Shown here piece after piece: positions 47,311 to 61,100 of a DNA stretch of 64,000 nt. Numbering within the stretch: position 1 is the stretch's first letter; every line of letters starts with the position of its first letter. A program made the translations under genes and the position numbers. The notes beneath the pieces were generated by a model. The model was not told the origin of the DNA and made no database searches. It saw nothing but the letters and a program-made list of their open reading frames with translations. The DNA comes from Rhabditophanes sp. KR3021 (taxonomy: Eukaryota > Nematoda > Chromadorea > Rhabditida > Alloionematidae), in NCBI GenBank assembly GCA_963281155.1, contig CAUJLY010000002.1:3162001-3226000 (forward strand), written 5' to 3'.

Positions 47311-48524
47311 TCAAAAATTAGTTTAAGACCAAATTTACTGATTCTGCTGACGATGTCAGGACGCTTTAGATACATCACTTGATTCGACTGTACCGAATCA
47401 TCAACATTAGTCAGTTGTCTTCGCAAGTTCAATATGATAGCGTATTCCATCCCAGGAGTTTCATTTATGTGGAGGTGATTGATGTAGACAACGACTATTT
47501 TTCCTTTATCCTTCTATTATTTCCGAATCGTTTCTCTTTAGATCCAATGGAATGTAGCTATCCATATTCCATTTAGTCCTTGTATAATGCTGGCGAATTC
47601 TTCTCTCAACAACATCAAAAACGAGTTGTTTGAATTCTGCGAAGAACAGTTTCTCTATGCCAACACCAAAAGGGACGTCTAATAAGATGTAGGTAGATTG
47701 CTGCTTCTCATTTGACAACTTGCGAGCAGTAGCCTTCCCAAGTTTTTCCATCAGATGCTTCCATAATCTCTTGTCAGTCAAATTTTTATTCTTCTCATAT
47801 CTCTTTTTGTACTTCCTCTTCAATTGATTACAGGCTTGAGATTTGCAATGTCTTACCAGACGCGTATAATCCTTGTTTCTGTACTTGCGTCCTTTTGCGG
47901 GGCATTCAAACGTACCCCTCCCACTGAAGTTGCTTTCTGAAGAAGTTTTTTTAATGCCAAACACTTTATGACTACCGATAAACTCATTAAGGAAAGAATT
48001 TCCAAGCAAATTGACTGAAACCTCATCAGCTAATAATAGGAATGTTGACATTCTATTTTTACCAGCGTTGGCAAATTCTGGATTAGAATAACTAATGCAG
48101 TACTCCATGCCAAGCGCTTCTTGGGCACAATATTTGTCAGGAGAGTAGATAGCTTGTAAATGTTCCTCATCATCACAAACCCCACAAATCATAGACTCCT
48201 CCTCTGTCTTCAACGGATAAATCATATTCTTCACGAAGACCAATCATTCGATATTCTTTTGTCGACACTTTTTTAATTGCTGGCTTAATGTTTTCACTAC
48301 ATCCAAAACTTGAATAAAAGGATTGATCGTTTGATACTTACCTTCCGCTCTGTCATCATGGTAATTGGTTGTGCTTCTTGCTAGACTTGATCTCGCGTTT
48401 AAGTTTGCCATTTTCTTAGGCTTTTCATCGTAGCTGTTGTTATCTTCCTTGACATTGGAATTGTCAACTAAAAGGGCATCTAATGCCGCTGAACAGTCAT
48501 AGAAGACTCTTTTTTGCGAAAACC
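47311..48524 (-). CDS. C2H2 + GIY-YIG nuclease-like protein, most intact family copy (copy 4)
   Basis: A first exon (about 48513-48345) carries YDCSAALDALLVDNSN and ends YHDDRAE before a GTAAGT donor. The main frame 48243-47506 has a finger-like block GTFECPAKGRKYRNKDYTRL then VRHCKSQAC, then RLWKHLMEKLGKATARKL. The GIY-YIG-type core is QSTYILLDVPFG, then KQLVFDVVERRIRQHY, whose Arg matches the conserved helix Arg. After a one-base slip near 47505-47510 (GGATAAAGG) it continues GKIVVVYINHLHINETPGME then LRRQLTNVDDS, giving the Glu and the terminal Asn motif of COG3680/LEM-3-like nucleases. It ends at about 47311, touching the PIM kinase stop. The classical YIG triplet is changed. With one correction it could be functional. 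Confidence 0.7.
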
Positions 48525-48529
48525 TCTCC

Positions 48530-49612
48530 TACCTTTAAGACACTTATATGTAAAAATATCAAACAAAATACTCGCTTTGAGTTAAATTATATAATTTTAA
48601 ATAATCTTATTCATTGAACAGGCCGCAGCTCGTTGTGCAATTCAGTTTCCGGTTACAGCACAAGTACCTCTCCAACCCTCGCATCGAAATTCAAATTTGA
48701 GCAAGAAGAAGAAAACGAGGTTTTTGTAGTCTAAAAGTCAACGGGTTTTGTTGGATTAAACACATCAAAAAATTAAATATTTGTGTATGATATCTGTATT
48801 ATCTTTTACGTAGGCATGGATATGCTGAAATATATTTGTCTCAATTAAACCAAGTCAAATCAAGCATGTCTTTCGAAAGATTCTCTTTATTTTTTAAATA
48901 CAGTCAAACCCAATTGATATCAAAAGTATCACAATACAAAAATGGTTTTTCAAAACAATACTTTAAATTATTCTCTACATAACATAAATATAGTAAATAT
49001 AGGTTCAAATTGAACAATTTTAAATAAACTTTACATCATGTTTGCTTCTTCATCCTTTATAAATAAACATAGATAACTCATAATTTATAAATAGTTTGGA
49101 CACCATTGTTATTTACTGAAATCACATCCATATTTTTAATCAAAAGCATATGTTTCATCATAGATCTGATTTCAGTTGCAAACTCATATTTAAATCAAGT
49201 CATTCGCAAATTTAATTTTACTCATAAACTCTTGTTTAAATTAAGTCACTAACTTAGTGTAAAATTCAGTGACAAACTTAAGCTTAATTCCAGAGGCAGA
49301 CTTGGGTATAAATTCAGTCTTAAATGCAAACTATTGTCCGTTATAATTTCAACTGGAAAAAAATGTAGGTTGGAAGAATGTTCACTCATTACCACTTGAT
49401 TTAACAAGAAAGTTTATCTATTTGCCATGGCAATCATTGCCACTTATATGACTTCTTTATATTAATTAATAAAATTATATTCTTTGCATTTTATTTGTTG
49501 GCGTACTTTTCAATTTTGCGTCAATAAAAGAGCGTCGTCACAATTTTCGCGTCAACGTATATATAATATGGTTTATAATTTAGTACATACTTTAGTAATA
49601 ACAATTACTGAA
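48530..49612. other. Mostly empty intergenic region with one orphan exon-like block
   Basis: At 48621-48730 (+) a clear acceptor (TTGAACAG) is followed by ~110 bases with less A+T than the flanks. Two frames stay open (CNSVSGYSTSTSPTLASKFK, or a frame ending SNLSKKKKTRFL). It may be a last exon of an unrecognised gene; no partner exon was found. The rest is A+T-rich with no gene. Confidence 0.35.
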
Positions 49613-52068
49613 ATGGAAGATGATGAACAACTACCAATTCAAGACGGTGAAGAATATGTGGAAGTTGAAACAATGGAAGATATCAAAACAAAGGATGATG
49701 GTATGGAATACGAAGAGCTGACGTCATACTACATAGAAGACGGGAAAGGTAACGAAGAAGAGCAAGAGCAAAGTATTGAAGATGAATCACTTCCAGTAAG
49801 TTTGAGAACCTTTAATAGTTTAGTAGTACAAATTGAATATGCATTTCGTTATAGAAAACTTTTGTTGATGATGACCAGATTGATGAAAAATGGGAGCCAT
49901 TGGTATTAGAGAATGGTGATTTGCAATGCAAATTATGTCTACCAACAGTTTTGTTCAAAACAAAAGATCAATTTGTATCACACAGATATCGTATCCATGG
50001 AACCGTGTCAAACACAATGCTTTGTCCTCTAGATAATTGTGATTTATGGTTTGCTTCATTAAGTTCTCTTAAGAAACATTTGATTTTAATACATCATGAA
50101 CCTGTTGAAAGTATGACAAAGACATTTGACAATGATATTGAATTTAATGCATGGCTAGTAGCAATTCAAAATTTAACAAATACCAGATTTTGTCTGTTTA
50201 ATCGTCAGCATGGATTAAGGAAGAAGGTTTTATATTGCTATCGTAGTGATCATATCCGTTCCAAAATGTCTTCGCAGAAACAACCTTGTGGAATGAAACA
50301 GTTTCATCAATGTTGCCCCGCTCACATTACATACAACACAAACCAAGAAACAGGCCAAATTGAAGCAAATTACCAGTTATTGCATTTAGGGCACAATGAA
50401 AATATAAATGATGAATCTGTAGTAGAACCGTACATTCCATTAGAATACTCCGAATGCAGACCACTCTTTCCTGCCAAGCCTAAAGTAGTTGGGCAAAGAC
50501 CATGGCAATTCTTACAATTAGATCTTATTAATCATACTCCTGTTGTTAATTCAAATGGGCGATTTACTAAATTATTACTAATCGTGGACTCCTTTTCCAA
50601 ATTTACAATTGCCAAGCCCATTCCTGACACTTTTGATATGGCAGCGTTGTTGCAATACATTTGCGATGTGTTTTTTACCTTCTCGGTTCCAGAAGGAATT
50701 TCATCCTTACATAGTTCTGGCCAGATATTATCGCTAATGGAAGGTTTGTCGATGGTATTTAGAGTTGATATATTGAATGTGTTTTGCTATGTTCCGGACT
50801 ATGCCCCATTATTAGAAATGATTGATAATCAAGCGGAACAGGAGCTGGGAAGTAAGGAAAGATGGCCAGAAATAGTAAATGCAACTATTATGAACCATAA
50901 CCAATCACCTCATCAAGATTTTCAATACAGAGTAACTCCTTATGAAGTATTTTTTGGACGGAAAGCTTACTACAGAACAACTCAAATGGAGTTGCCATGG
51001 TTAACACCAGAATTTCTACCATATGATAAAAATGATCAGAATTCAGTTGTTAATGACATCTACAAGGGTGATTATATTCCGATGAAATCAAATCGGAAAA
51101 CAAATGTCAATCCATCATTAAAAGACGATTGTGGCAAAAAATTAGATAAGAAGAGCACTTTTCAATTTAATCGCATGATAACACATATTTCAGAACGCAC
51201 AGATGATTGGTGTGAAACTATAAATAGCGAAACTAGCCGGAAACTTAATAATTCATTGCCTGCGCCGATTTTAATTTACGAGGAAGGTGATCAAGTATTT
51301 TGTAGGAACATAGATCGCAGTCAAAATGCAAATGATTACTATTACAAAGCAATTATAGGTCAAGTAGATTTTGAAACATGTAAATGCTTTCCTTATCAAA
51401 TATTTTATGACAATCACCCATATAGTTTACATACACGAAGAAAAAGAAATGACTCGATTAGTACATGGCCAACATATGAATTTCCATCTATTTGGGTATC
51501 CAGTGTTGATTTGGCACCAAGTTCTATCACCCAATATCAAACTCGTTTGACGAAGAAAGAATATCTTGAAAATAACTTATATTGCCAATGTGAAAGGCAA
51601 TCATGCAAAAGAATAAAAAATGATCTCTGTGATTTTAATTTGACACAAGATTGCTGTGAGTCGAGTGGCAAAAATTGTTTCTTCCACAATAACTACTACT
51701 TATCATTAAAGAAGGAATCCAAAAAAGGTGTTATTAGTAGCGACGTTAATAGTATTCATAATATTGCACAACAACAAGAAAAGAATGAAGTCAATTTGAG
51801 TAGGAAAGATGAATGCATCAAAGAAAAGCAAGCTTCTTATTTGGAAGAATTAAAAAGTGAATTACACGGCTTTCAAATAATATTAAATGAATTACGTGCA
51901 ACAAATGCGCCAGAAGATGGCATAGAGTATATTAATTCCTTAGAAGATTACAAAAATGTAGAAGCCAAAATAGAGAGTTTAAAAATTGTTAAAAATTCCT
52001 ACATATCAACTAAAAGGAAAGAACCAAATATTTTGTCGAAGAAAAGAACAAATGTGTTGAAGTATTAA
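49613..52068 (+). CDS. Domesticated retroelement integrase with C2H2 fingers
   Basis: Exons: 49613-49795 and 49855-52068, 798 residues (start ATG 49613 chosen as the first one followed by clear acidic coding; an in-frame upstream ATG exists at 49568). After an acidic N-terminus come two finger-like units (LQCKLCLPTVLFKTKDQFVS then HRYRIH; MLCPLDNCDLWF then LKKHLILIHH), and a Cys/His block (FHQCCPAHITY then LLHLGH) seen in transposase-derived proteins. Next is a retroviral-type integrase core (PWQFLQLDLINHTPVVNSNG then LIVDSFSKFTIAKPIPD) and the TPYEVFFGRK end. The second acidic residue of the D,D,E triad is gone (expected SDNG reads HSSG). The long intact frame despite catalytic loss argues for host use, as for GIN1/KRBA2/SCAND3 proteins. 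Confidence 0.78.
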
Positions 52069-52165
52069 AACTAATAATAACAATTTTTATTTTATCGTAA
52101 TATTTTATTAAAGTTGAAAAATTAAAAAGTTAATTTATTTTTATATTATTTTACTTGGTTAATTT

Positions 52166-55100
52166 TTAAAATGGCTTATTTTTGATACAAACTCTGCATC
52201 TTGAGACTCCGTCTTTCAAACCGCCGGCCTTAAGAGTTTGTGGCATAGGTTTCCTGAATTGGTTATTTTTATCAATAACCGAAAGCCAGAAACCATGATT
52301 TGTGGCATAGTAGTTACAGGAGCGTCCATTACATTCAAAGAATGGAACAGCTTGGAAAGACTCTAAACACGATCCTGGGGATTCCAATTGTTGACCTGTT
52401 AATTGAAAAAAATAATATTAAAAAAATATAGGGTTTAACTCTAACTGAGTAATTTAAACATATAATTATATTTTACAAATTTCGGTAAAACCAAAAGACA
52501 CATCAAAAGAGTGATTCCCTTGAATCAAGTAGGATAAATCTAGAGATGTTTGGAAGATGACAGAAAGACTGTGCTGTATGTCTCAATAATCTTCGCATAA
52601 TCAAGCTTTAGGTCTTGAGTATGCTGTAGTGTATGACATGAGAAATGTGCTAACTAATGCTGATGACTCAGGACAATCCAATCAAGTGATGTATTTGAAA
52701 CATCCAGCAGTTCTTGGAAAAATCACTCAATATGCTCTAAAACAAATTCATGGCAAAATATCTATTTCTCCTAATGTGTCATCTTTTTAATTTTTTGCTC
52801 TTTTAAATAAATTTTGTCCTTTAATTGATCTTGTATACTTACTAAAAAAGAAAATAATTAGTTTGAATTAAAGATAGATTAAACAAACCCTGTTCCTTCC
52901 CCACCAGCGGCAGTATGCATAATAAATGAGTATCCTTGATAATAACTAGACCAACCATTTGGACATTCTGGAACATATCTATCTTGAGAATGGACAGCGA
53001 TGATTTGAGTAGGAATTTCACAGACACTACATCTTGAAATATAGGGTTGTACGGCAGATCCAGACACTGGATTCATCATTTTAGTCATGGGTTTCCCTGT
53101 TGACAACCAGAAAGAATAGTCATTTCTTGAACTGTAATGACAAACATTCTTGACATTGCAGAATAAGAAGGGAATTGTGCTGAATTTAGGTAGACATGAG
53201 CCTGGCGAGCCAAGATCTTGACCTGAAGCACGACCATTTCCTTGGAAATACAATAATGAATAACCTGCTCCCATTAAAATAAGATATTAGATTGGTAGTT
53301 TATTTTATTTTATTTTTTAATTTTATGCTTGGCTGAATGTTTGTTTTTTACCGTCGTTTTATTTAAAATCAAATTTAAAGAGACTGCGTGCCAACAGTTC
53401 TTTCATACGCTGTACTTTAAATTTAGATGTTAGCTTAGGCTATTTGCGTGTATATTATGATCAAATTAAATATCTATTACTCATTATTTTTAATTTTAGA
53501 GCCATAACATCGCCTCAATTGGTGTTTATTTATTCTAAATGGAGGAAGCAAACAACAAAATTCCAGCTAAAAGGAAGATTGTACCTGCATCTGAGGAAGA
53601 CGTTATTAGATTATCTCAAAGTTTTCACTCAAGTTCCAGTATAGAAGCTGTGGTGATCAAGAGAAGTCGTGTCCATGGCAAGAGTCTCTCTTTTCGACGA
53701 ATAAACCATGTTGTTGATGGTAAGCTTAAATTACTACTATTTAACTCATTTACTTTGGATAAAGATGTGGATAGTAATTGCCAAGTAATAAAAGTTGTTA
53801 AAGGTCCAATGGATAGATTTCTAACAAAGTTGAAAGCAAAGCTGCTCCTCTTGAAAGCATTACCAGCTCAACACAATGGAAGTTGGTTATGTAAGATATT
53901 AGTTAATATGATTATAATTTAATCTTTTTAGGTTTTGCCAAATCAAAGTGAAGACGAGGGTACTCAAGATGAGTTTGTTCAGAGTCAACACATTGATGTC
54001 TGGAGCAGCAATTATGGCATTCAAAAAGTTTCTCAACAAACTTGTAACTCCAGGAAAGAAGTTAATTGTCAGCAAGAAAGAATACAAATTAGAGACGATT
54101 GCCAAACACGTCGAAGCTGTGCTCATAAATGCAAAGCGGGATCAACTCACCAACTGCTGCTCTGGAGATATACTCCTAAGTTCTGAATTAGATATCAACC
54201 TCAAACAAACTCGGTCAACTTATTCTCAAAGACTTTTCAAAATGTGCACCCGGAGAGCACAATATGAAGTATTAATATTTGTTGTTACTTAGTTTAATCT
54301 TTAACAATAAATTTTTGTTTAAATCAAAATTACCGTCCCACAATTTTGTGGATCCTTGTGGACATCCGGGCACAACTGTAGTTTGTGAATGCTTAGTGAA
54401 AGTAAATCCACGAGAACCGGCATTCCGGCCAGGTAATCCAGCATATCCTGGGTTCCCAGGAACTCCTTGGCGTCCATTTCTTCCTTGATGGCCTGGTACT
54501 CCGGGCATACCGCCTTCTCCGGGCATTCCATTGTTACCAGGATAGCCATTATCTCCTCTCGGACCTTTGTTACCAGTTAATCCAGTGGGTCCGGAAGGAC
54601 CAGTTGAACCATGATCTCCGGGCAATCCTGGGTAGCCTTTGACTCCTGGATATCCATTGTCTCCTGGAACTCCGTTAGGGGATTGCATTTGCATAGCTTG
54701 TGGTCCGGGCATACCGGGTTTACCCATATTTCCGTCGCGGCCAGGTAATCCTTCGAAACCAGGTTTTCCTTCGTCGCCAGGGAATCCTTTCGATCCGGGT
54801 GTGCCTGGAATTCCTGGCAAGCCGGAGCTTCCTAGTTCACCCTTCATTCCATTAAGTCCAGAATCTCCTGGGTACCCATTCAGCCCAGGACGGCCAAAAG
54901 AACCTGGTAATCCTGGAAGTCCGTTCAAACCATCAAATCCTTTCAAACCTGGCAAGCCATCATCTCCTGGAAATCCGGGGGCTCCTGTTTTGCCGTCACG
55001 ACCATTCTTTCCTGGAAAGATTAATTAATATTTTTGAACTTTAGTGTTTATTAGTTGAAGATGCACTATTACAACATGACGTTGAGACCTCGTAAATTTA

Positions 55101-58100
55101 AAAATAGCCGAGAACCAAAAGTCGTTTTACCTGGGATTCCTGGCAAACCCTTCTCTCCAAGGTAGCCATCTCTTCCTTGGTCTCCTGGATATCCGGGACT
55201 TCCATCAATTCCATTCAAACCTGGATTTCCAGCTTCGCCCTTCATTCCTGGGTTTCCTGGGTAACCATCTCTGCCGGGTAATCCAGGGAAACCGTCGGGT
55301 CCATTAGGTGCTAAAAAATAAACATCAAGATTCATTTAAAATTGTAATAAAATGATTCGAAATAGCATTAAAAACATTCATATTTGTAATAAAATGATTC
55401 GAAATAGCATTAAAAACATTCATATTTGTAATAAAATGATTGCATTTAATAGTAAAATGATTCACAATTTTATAATTAACGATGTTTTTATCATAATATG
55501 CATTATAATATTTAATAGGTGTTTAACTTACAGTTGGAATCTAATCCAGGTGCTCCTGGATAGCCATCGGTTCCTCTTTCTCCCTTAAAGCCATGAGCTC
55601 CATCGCGTCCGCGTTTGCCATCGATACCGGGCAAACCACGTTCCCCTGGAGATCCTGGGAGTCCAACAAATCCTTGCATTCCATCAATTCCTGGCAATCC
55701 CTTACTTCCTGGCATGCCATCATCTCCGAGTTCACCTCTGAGACCTGGAGCACCCGGGAAGCCGTCATTTCCTCTGTCGCCGCAATCTCCTGGTTGGCCG
55801 TCATTTCCTTGTCTTCCTGGGACTCCGGGCAAACCGCCTTTTCCATCAATTCCTGGGTATCCTTTTTCTCCCTCTAATCCTGGAGGACCTGGATAACCGT
55901 CTAAACCAACATTTCCCGAGTATCCTTCATCCCCAGCAACTCCTTTTGATCCTGGCAATCCAGCGAAGCCCATATTTCCGGGTTTTCCTGGGAAACCTTC
56001 TTCTCCAACAGGTCCGCGTGATCCAGGAAGTCCAATCAGACCGGGTAATCCAGGCATGCCAGGTTGGCCGTCAAAGCCGTCTAATCCAGCCAAACCAGGT
56101 TCACCTGACATTTTAGATAGTGTATTAGTGACTGTTTTGTGGGTTAAACATATGTTTATTTCCAATTTTGTTATGTTTAAAAGCTGAAGTCACCAAAGAT
56201 GCTGTATAACCAACTACCCTGGTTAAGGTAATCTTACTTTAAAAATAGCATATCAGAGGCTTCAGAGGTGTTTTTCATTTCACTCTTTTTTTAACGAGCT
56301 TAATACGTGTTTCTCTCCTTATTAGTTACATTCATCGTACTACTTTAATTACCCAACATCTAGCTTACTGAAGTTTATTTGCTGCATTAATAAGAGTAAA
56401 TCAAAAAGAGATGCGACAAATCCGGAGGAAGCGTCATACGAAGCAACTGGAGTTGAACCAGTAGTGATCACCGGAGCAATCTGTTTTGGGGAAAGGAGAA
56501 ATAGTAAGTATTATGACTTTTACATTGGAATGAGTGTGTTAAATGCCAAGAGACTGACGACGACTTCAAGTGTCTTTTTGAGAAAAAAGCAAGTCATTAC
56601 TCGATGAGGATTGATACTAGAATGGTTGGATGAAAAGATGCTGTTGGCTCGTTGCGGAAGCCAAAATGGCTAAAGATAGATAGAGAAATTTATTGTAATC
56701 GAGAAATTGGTCACGTTATCTAACGGTGTATCATTGTCTATGCTTCGGACTAACAAACCCTTGACATGGGCACATTATGCCGGGAATTCCTTAACTTACT
56801 GACTTTCCACTAAATAAAGCAATCGGGATACTATTTCAAGGAATTGTCGGATAATTCCAATTTCTTGAAAATTGTGTCATGAAATTCAGTGTAATTTTAA
56901 AGCCTTGCCAGACCAATATTATTAAAGATGGTTCTTAGTGCCAAACTATTGTTTTCAAAATGACTGTACCTACTAAAAAATTGGGAGAAAATGTTGGATG
57001 CATCGTAACAGAGTACTTTGCAGTCAAGTCAAAAACGTTGATCATGGGAAGTCTACAATCTGTCTTCTGAAAATGCCGAGTTGATTGGGCACCTTCTAAG
57101 TGATAAGATGTTTGATCTCAGAAATGTTATTTTCACTGATTTTTAATGATCCATTTCATATCTTTTTGCTCTAATAATTACCTTGTAATCCATTAGTTCC
57201 AGGATAACTCAAGCCATCGTCTCCGACTTCTCCTGGAATTCCTGGGAAACCATTTTCTCCGATTCTACCTTCCAATCCATTCAAACCTGGCAAACCGTCG
57301 ATTCCTCTGACTCCTGGCGCACCGTCCTTTCCATCTAAACCTCTGAGTCCTGAAATTCATTTTTATAAATTAGATATTAACAAAAAAGATTGCATGCTTT
57401 TTTAATTATTGTGTTAGTGAAACACTCTATTAACCATGACCTAAGACTTTGTAATTTGAAATTTAAATATTAACTAAAAGTTATTTTTGTTATTTCGCTT
57501 CCCCTTTCAATTTTTCCGTTAAGAAATCAACTCAATTAAACGCTAATATCAATTGGCAAAAGTTAAAGTTAATATGAATTCGGAATAATAAATGACGAGT
57601 ACTTTTTTAATGAACGCTCTTTGACCCAGTCAATATGATTCGGACTGTTATGCTATAATTACACCCTATTAAACTAGCAACGTTTTTTAATTGTTCATCT
57701 TTTTGGGAAATTACTAAATAACCCCCAGTGGGTCAAACTTTATACCCAAATTTATAGTATTAAAATATAAATGAAGTATAATAATAATTTTAAGTAACAA
57801 ACTTTTGAAAAATGAGTTAGATGTTTTTTAGTAAGTAATTTTTTGTGGCTAAAATTTTCAATAGCTTTTCAAACATGATAAATTTTCCAGTACAAGATCA
57901 AAGTAGCTGAACAACAGAAATTCAAATAAACTAATATTCCTAATATTGTACACTTTTGGAAACTTTAATAAACATTTAAATATTCTATTCATCCTTTAGA
58001 TATGATTTTGATAATTTCATTATTTTTATCTTAAGAGCAATCCCTTAATCTTAAATTCTTTTATAATTGCCCGTATTTTTAGCAGTTCCTTTTGTTGTTC

Positions 58101-61100
58101 TACGTTTTTATTTGTTTCTAATAGTTAATGGGACAAATTTAATCTTTTTTGTTTTGTTTTAGTTATTATCAACATGCAACGCAAAAGATATTCTGCTGCT
58201 ATTGCTATAAGTAATTCTAGTTATGAATCTGCGGAGAAGAAATGACTAACTGTCCAAGAGTTATGTTCTCTCAGAAGAAGCAATGCTATTCCTTCAGTTT
58301 AGTAGAGGATTGGGAAGGTAAGAAATATGATTTGATAACTATTTAACATTTTTTTTCAAATCTAATTTTGATTGTTTTGTCTAGCTTAATAAAGTGTTAA
58401 ATATTTGCCATTGTTTAAAAGGCTTAATTTTGATTGTTTAATAGATTGCTTACCGGGCAAACCACTGTGACCGTCGTCTCCACATTCTCCTGGGACCCCT
58501 GGTAAACCATTGGCTCCCCTAAGACCTGCAAATCCATCGCTTCCTGGTTCTCCAGGATACCCGGTACTGCCATCCAATCCACGTTGGCCTGGCAAGCCTG
58601 GCATACCGTCGTGGCCTCTCATTCCTGCGTCTCCAGTAACTCCTACTCTTCCGGGGAAACCAACGTCTCCTTCAACTCCAAAATCTCCGTCCATTCCGGG
58701 AAGTCCTTGGTAACCTGGCATTGGAAAAATAATATTAGTAAATAAGTTTTATATGCAATACTTTGCATTTTTTAAATTTGATTGCTGCTCAAAAGCAGCT
58801 TATTTATGTAATGGTTTTGTTAGAAAGCCCATAAAACATACATACTCCTTATGTATATTTTGTCCTTTTTAATAATAAAATTAGTTAGTGTTTGTGCAAT
58901 GTTATTTATGACTGTTATTCCAGTACTCTTACTCCATATTCAATAAGAATACTATGCCGAATGAATGAAGTGCCTGTATTGGTTAAAATGAATCAAAATG
59001 CGCTGAGAATGATCAAGACTGTCAGTCTTACTAAGCAATCCAAGGCAAAAAACCTAGGTTTCTCTATACCCGTGCCTTCTCAAGATGGAACTCTTATTAC
59101 TGGTGCACGAATTAAAGTTATTCAAATGGGCAATAATATACAACGTATTCCAACAGGTCTTCAATTCATAGATCTTACCAACATTCTAGATGGAAAGCCT
59201 GATCATATAGATCTCAAAGATGTGTATGCTGCCTTTTTGAAAGGTGACCATCAAAATACTTGTGCTAGCAGTTTAATGGAATTAACAAGAGGACGTCGTC
59301 CAATATCTTTTACTGGAATAATTCTAGTCAGGATGATGGTTCTTATAGCTCAAGTTTTTTTCAGTTTCGTTGATGAAGTCCATCCAGAAAAGAGATTAAA
59401 TAGCAAACCTAAAGCAATTTCTAAAGCTACCATCATCACGAAAACATATCCTTAAAAAATGATCCCAGGGAATGCATATTTATTGATGCTTTCCGTGGTC
59501 ATATCACAATTCAGACTCCGGTAAGCCATCCCTACCATTTGTCCATCTTATGGATCCTGAGACAAATAAAGAAGTCGCTCAACTAATTTGAAATGACTTT
59601 GCTAACTGCACCCCCTTTGGATATGTTTTAAAGTATTAAATAAAATGCCCCCTTTGGATTTCGTTCTAACCTTGAGGACCTGGATAGCCGTCTTGTCCGA
59701 CTTCTCCGTTAGGACCAACTAAGCCAGGTAGACCATCTTGGCCTGGGGGCCCTTGATATCCATCCAACCCACGCTTTCCTTCTAATCCGTTGGGTCCCTC
59801 ACGTCCTCTTTTTCCAGGAATTCCTGGCAATCCTTTCTCTCCACTAGGTCCGGGAATGCCCATAAATCCATCTTGACCGTCCTGACCTTTCGAACCAGGG
59901 TACCCTAAAAAGAAGTTAAAGAAAAATGCTTAAAAATAAATTATTAACAACAAATAATTTCCATATTTATTAACAGACCATCTCGGTGTTAATAAATTTT
60001 ACTTATTTGCATATTAATTGACAGATCATCTCGATGTCAATTAATTTGCTTAATTTATATTTTTAATCACGCATTACCTGGTAAACCGTTCATCCCGTCA
60101 CGACCAGGGAAACCTGGCAAGCCATCAAGACCATCATCTCCCCTGACTCCTCTAACTCCATTGATTCCGTTGGCGCCTGGTTGGCTTGCACCCGGTGGAC
60201 CTTGTAATCCTGGTCTGCCGTTAATTCCTGGTAGTCCTTCGTGACCATCTTCGCCTGGAATGCCAACCAATCCTGGGTAGCCGTCTGAACCAATCTCACC
60301 GATTTCTCCATTGAAACCTGGTTCTCCGTTCAAGCCTGGAATTCCTAGAACTCCTTGCTCGCCCTTTAACCCATTGAATCCATTTTTACCATCAAGTCCA
60401 GGGAAACCTGTAATCCATTTTGTAAATTAGATATTAACGTAAAAAGAATACATGTTTTTCACTTTTAGGTTAGTGAAAGACTCTACCAACTCTGGTTTAA
60501 GATCTTGTACCTTTAAAATTAGAATATTTGCTGAAAGCTATCTCTGTTATTTTAACATGTCAAAGCAAAAGATCAAAAGATCTTCATCTACTATTACTAA
60601 AAGTGAAGCTAGCAAGGAAACGACCAACCGTACAAGAGTCGTGCTCTCTAAAAAGAAGCAATGCAATTTTGTCCAATTTAGTAAAGGACTCGGAAGGTAA
60701 GAAAAATAAGTTGATTCTAATTTATTATTTTTTGAGGCAGCCAATGCACTAGAGTAGTTCGTCAACTTTCTGAGAAGCTTGATCGAACCATCTCTCACAA
60801 GAATGATGATCAATCCATACATAGTAAGTTTAAAAGAACATATTATTGTCGTAAGTATTTTAGATCAATCCAAGCGTGGAAATAACGAGTCTGCTTCCAA
60901 ACAAGATGAGAAGTTAAGTATTGGGGAACAAAGTAATTTCGTCCAACTCATTAACGTGGCTGAAAAACAATCTGCTAGTACAGACACATTTAAGAAAGAA
61001 AAGTATAGGAACTATGAGCAAACATCACATCTGAGGCATTTTATGTTCTTGTTTCTGAGGGAAAGCTTGATAAAGAATAGACTATTTACAAACACTGAGG

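Noticed and set aside
54639..55028. Plus-strand frame rich in PGxP repeats
   Set aside because: It is the reverse complement of collagen Gly-X-Y repeats, which are open on both strands. The same applies to 55615-55896 and 58510-58713.
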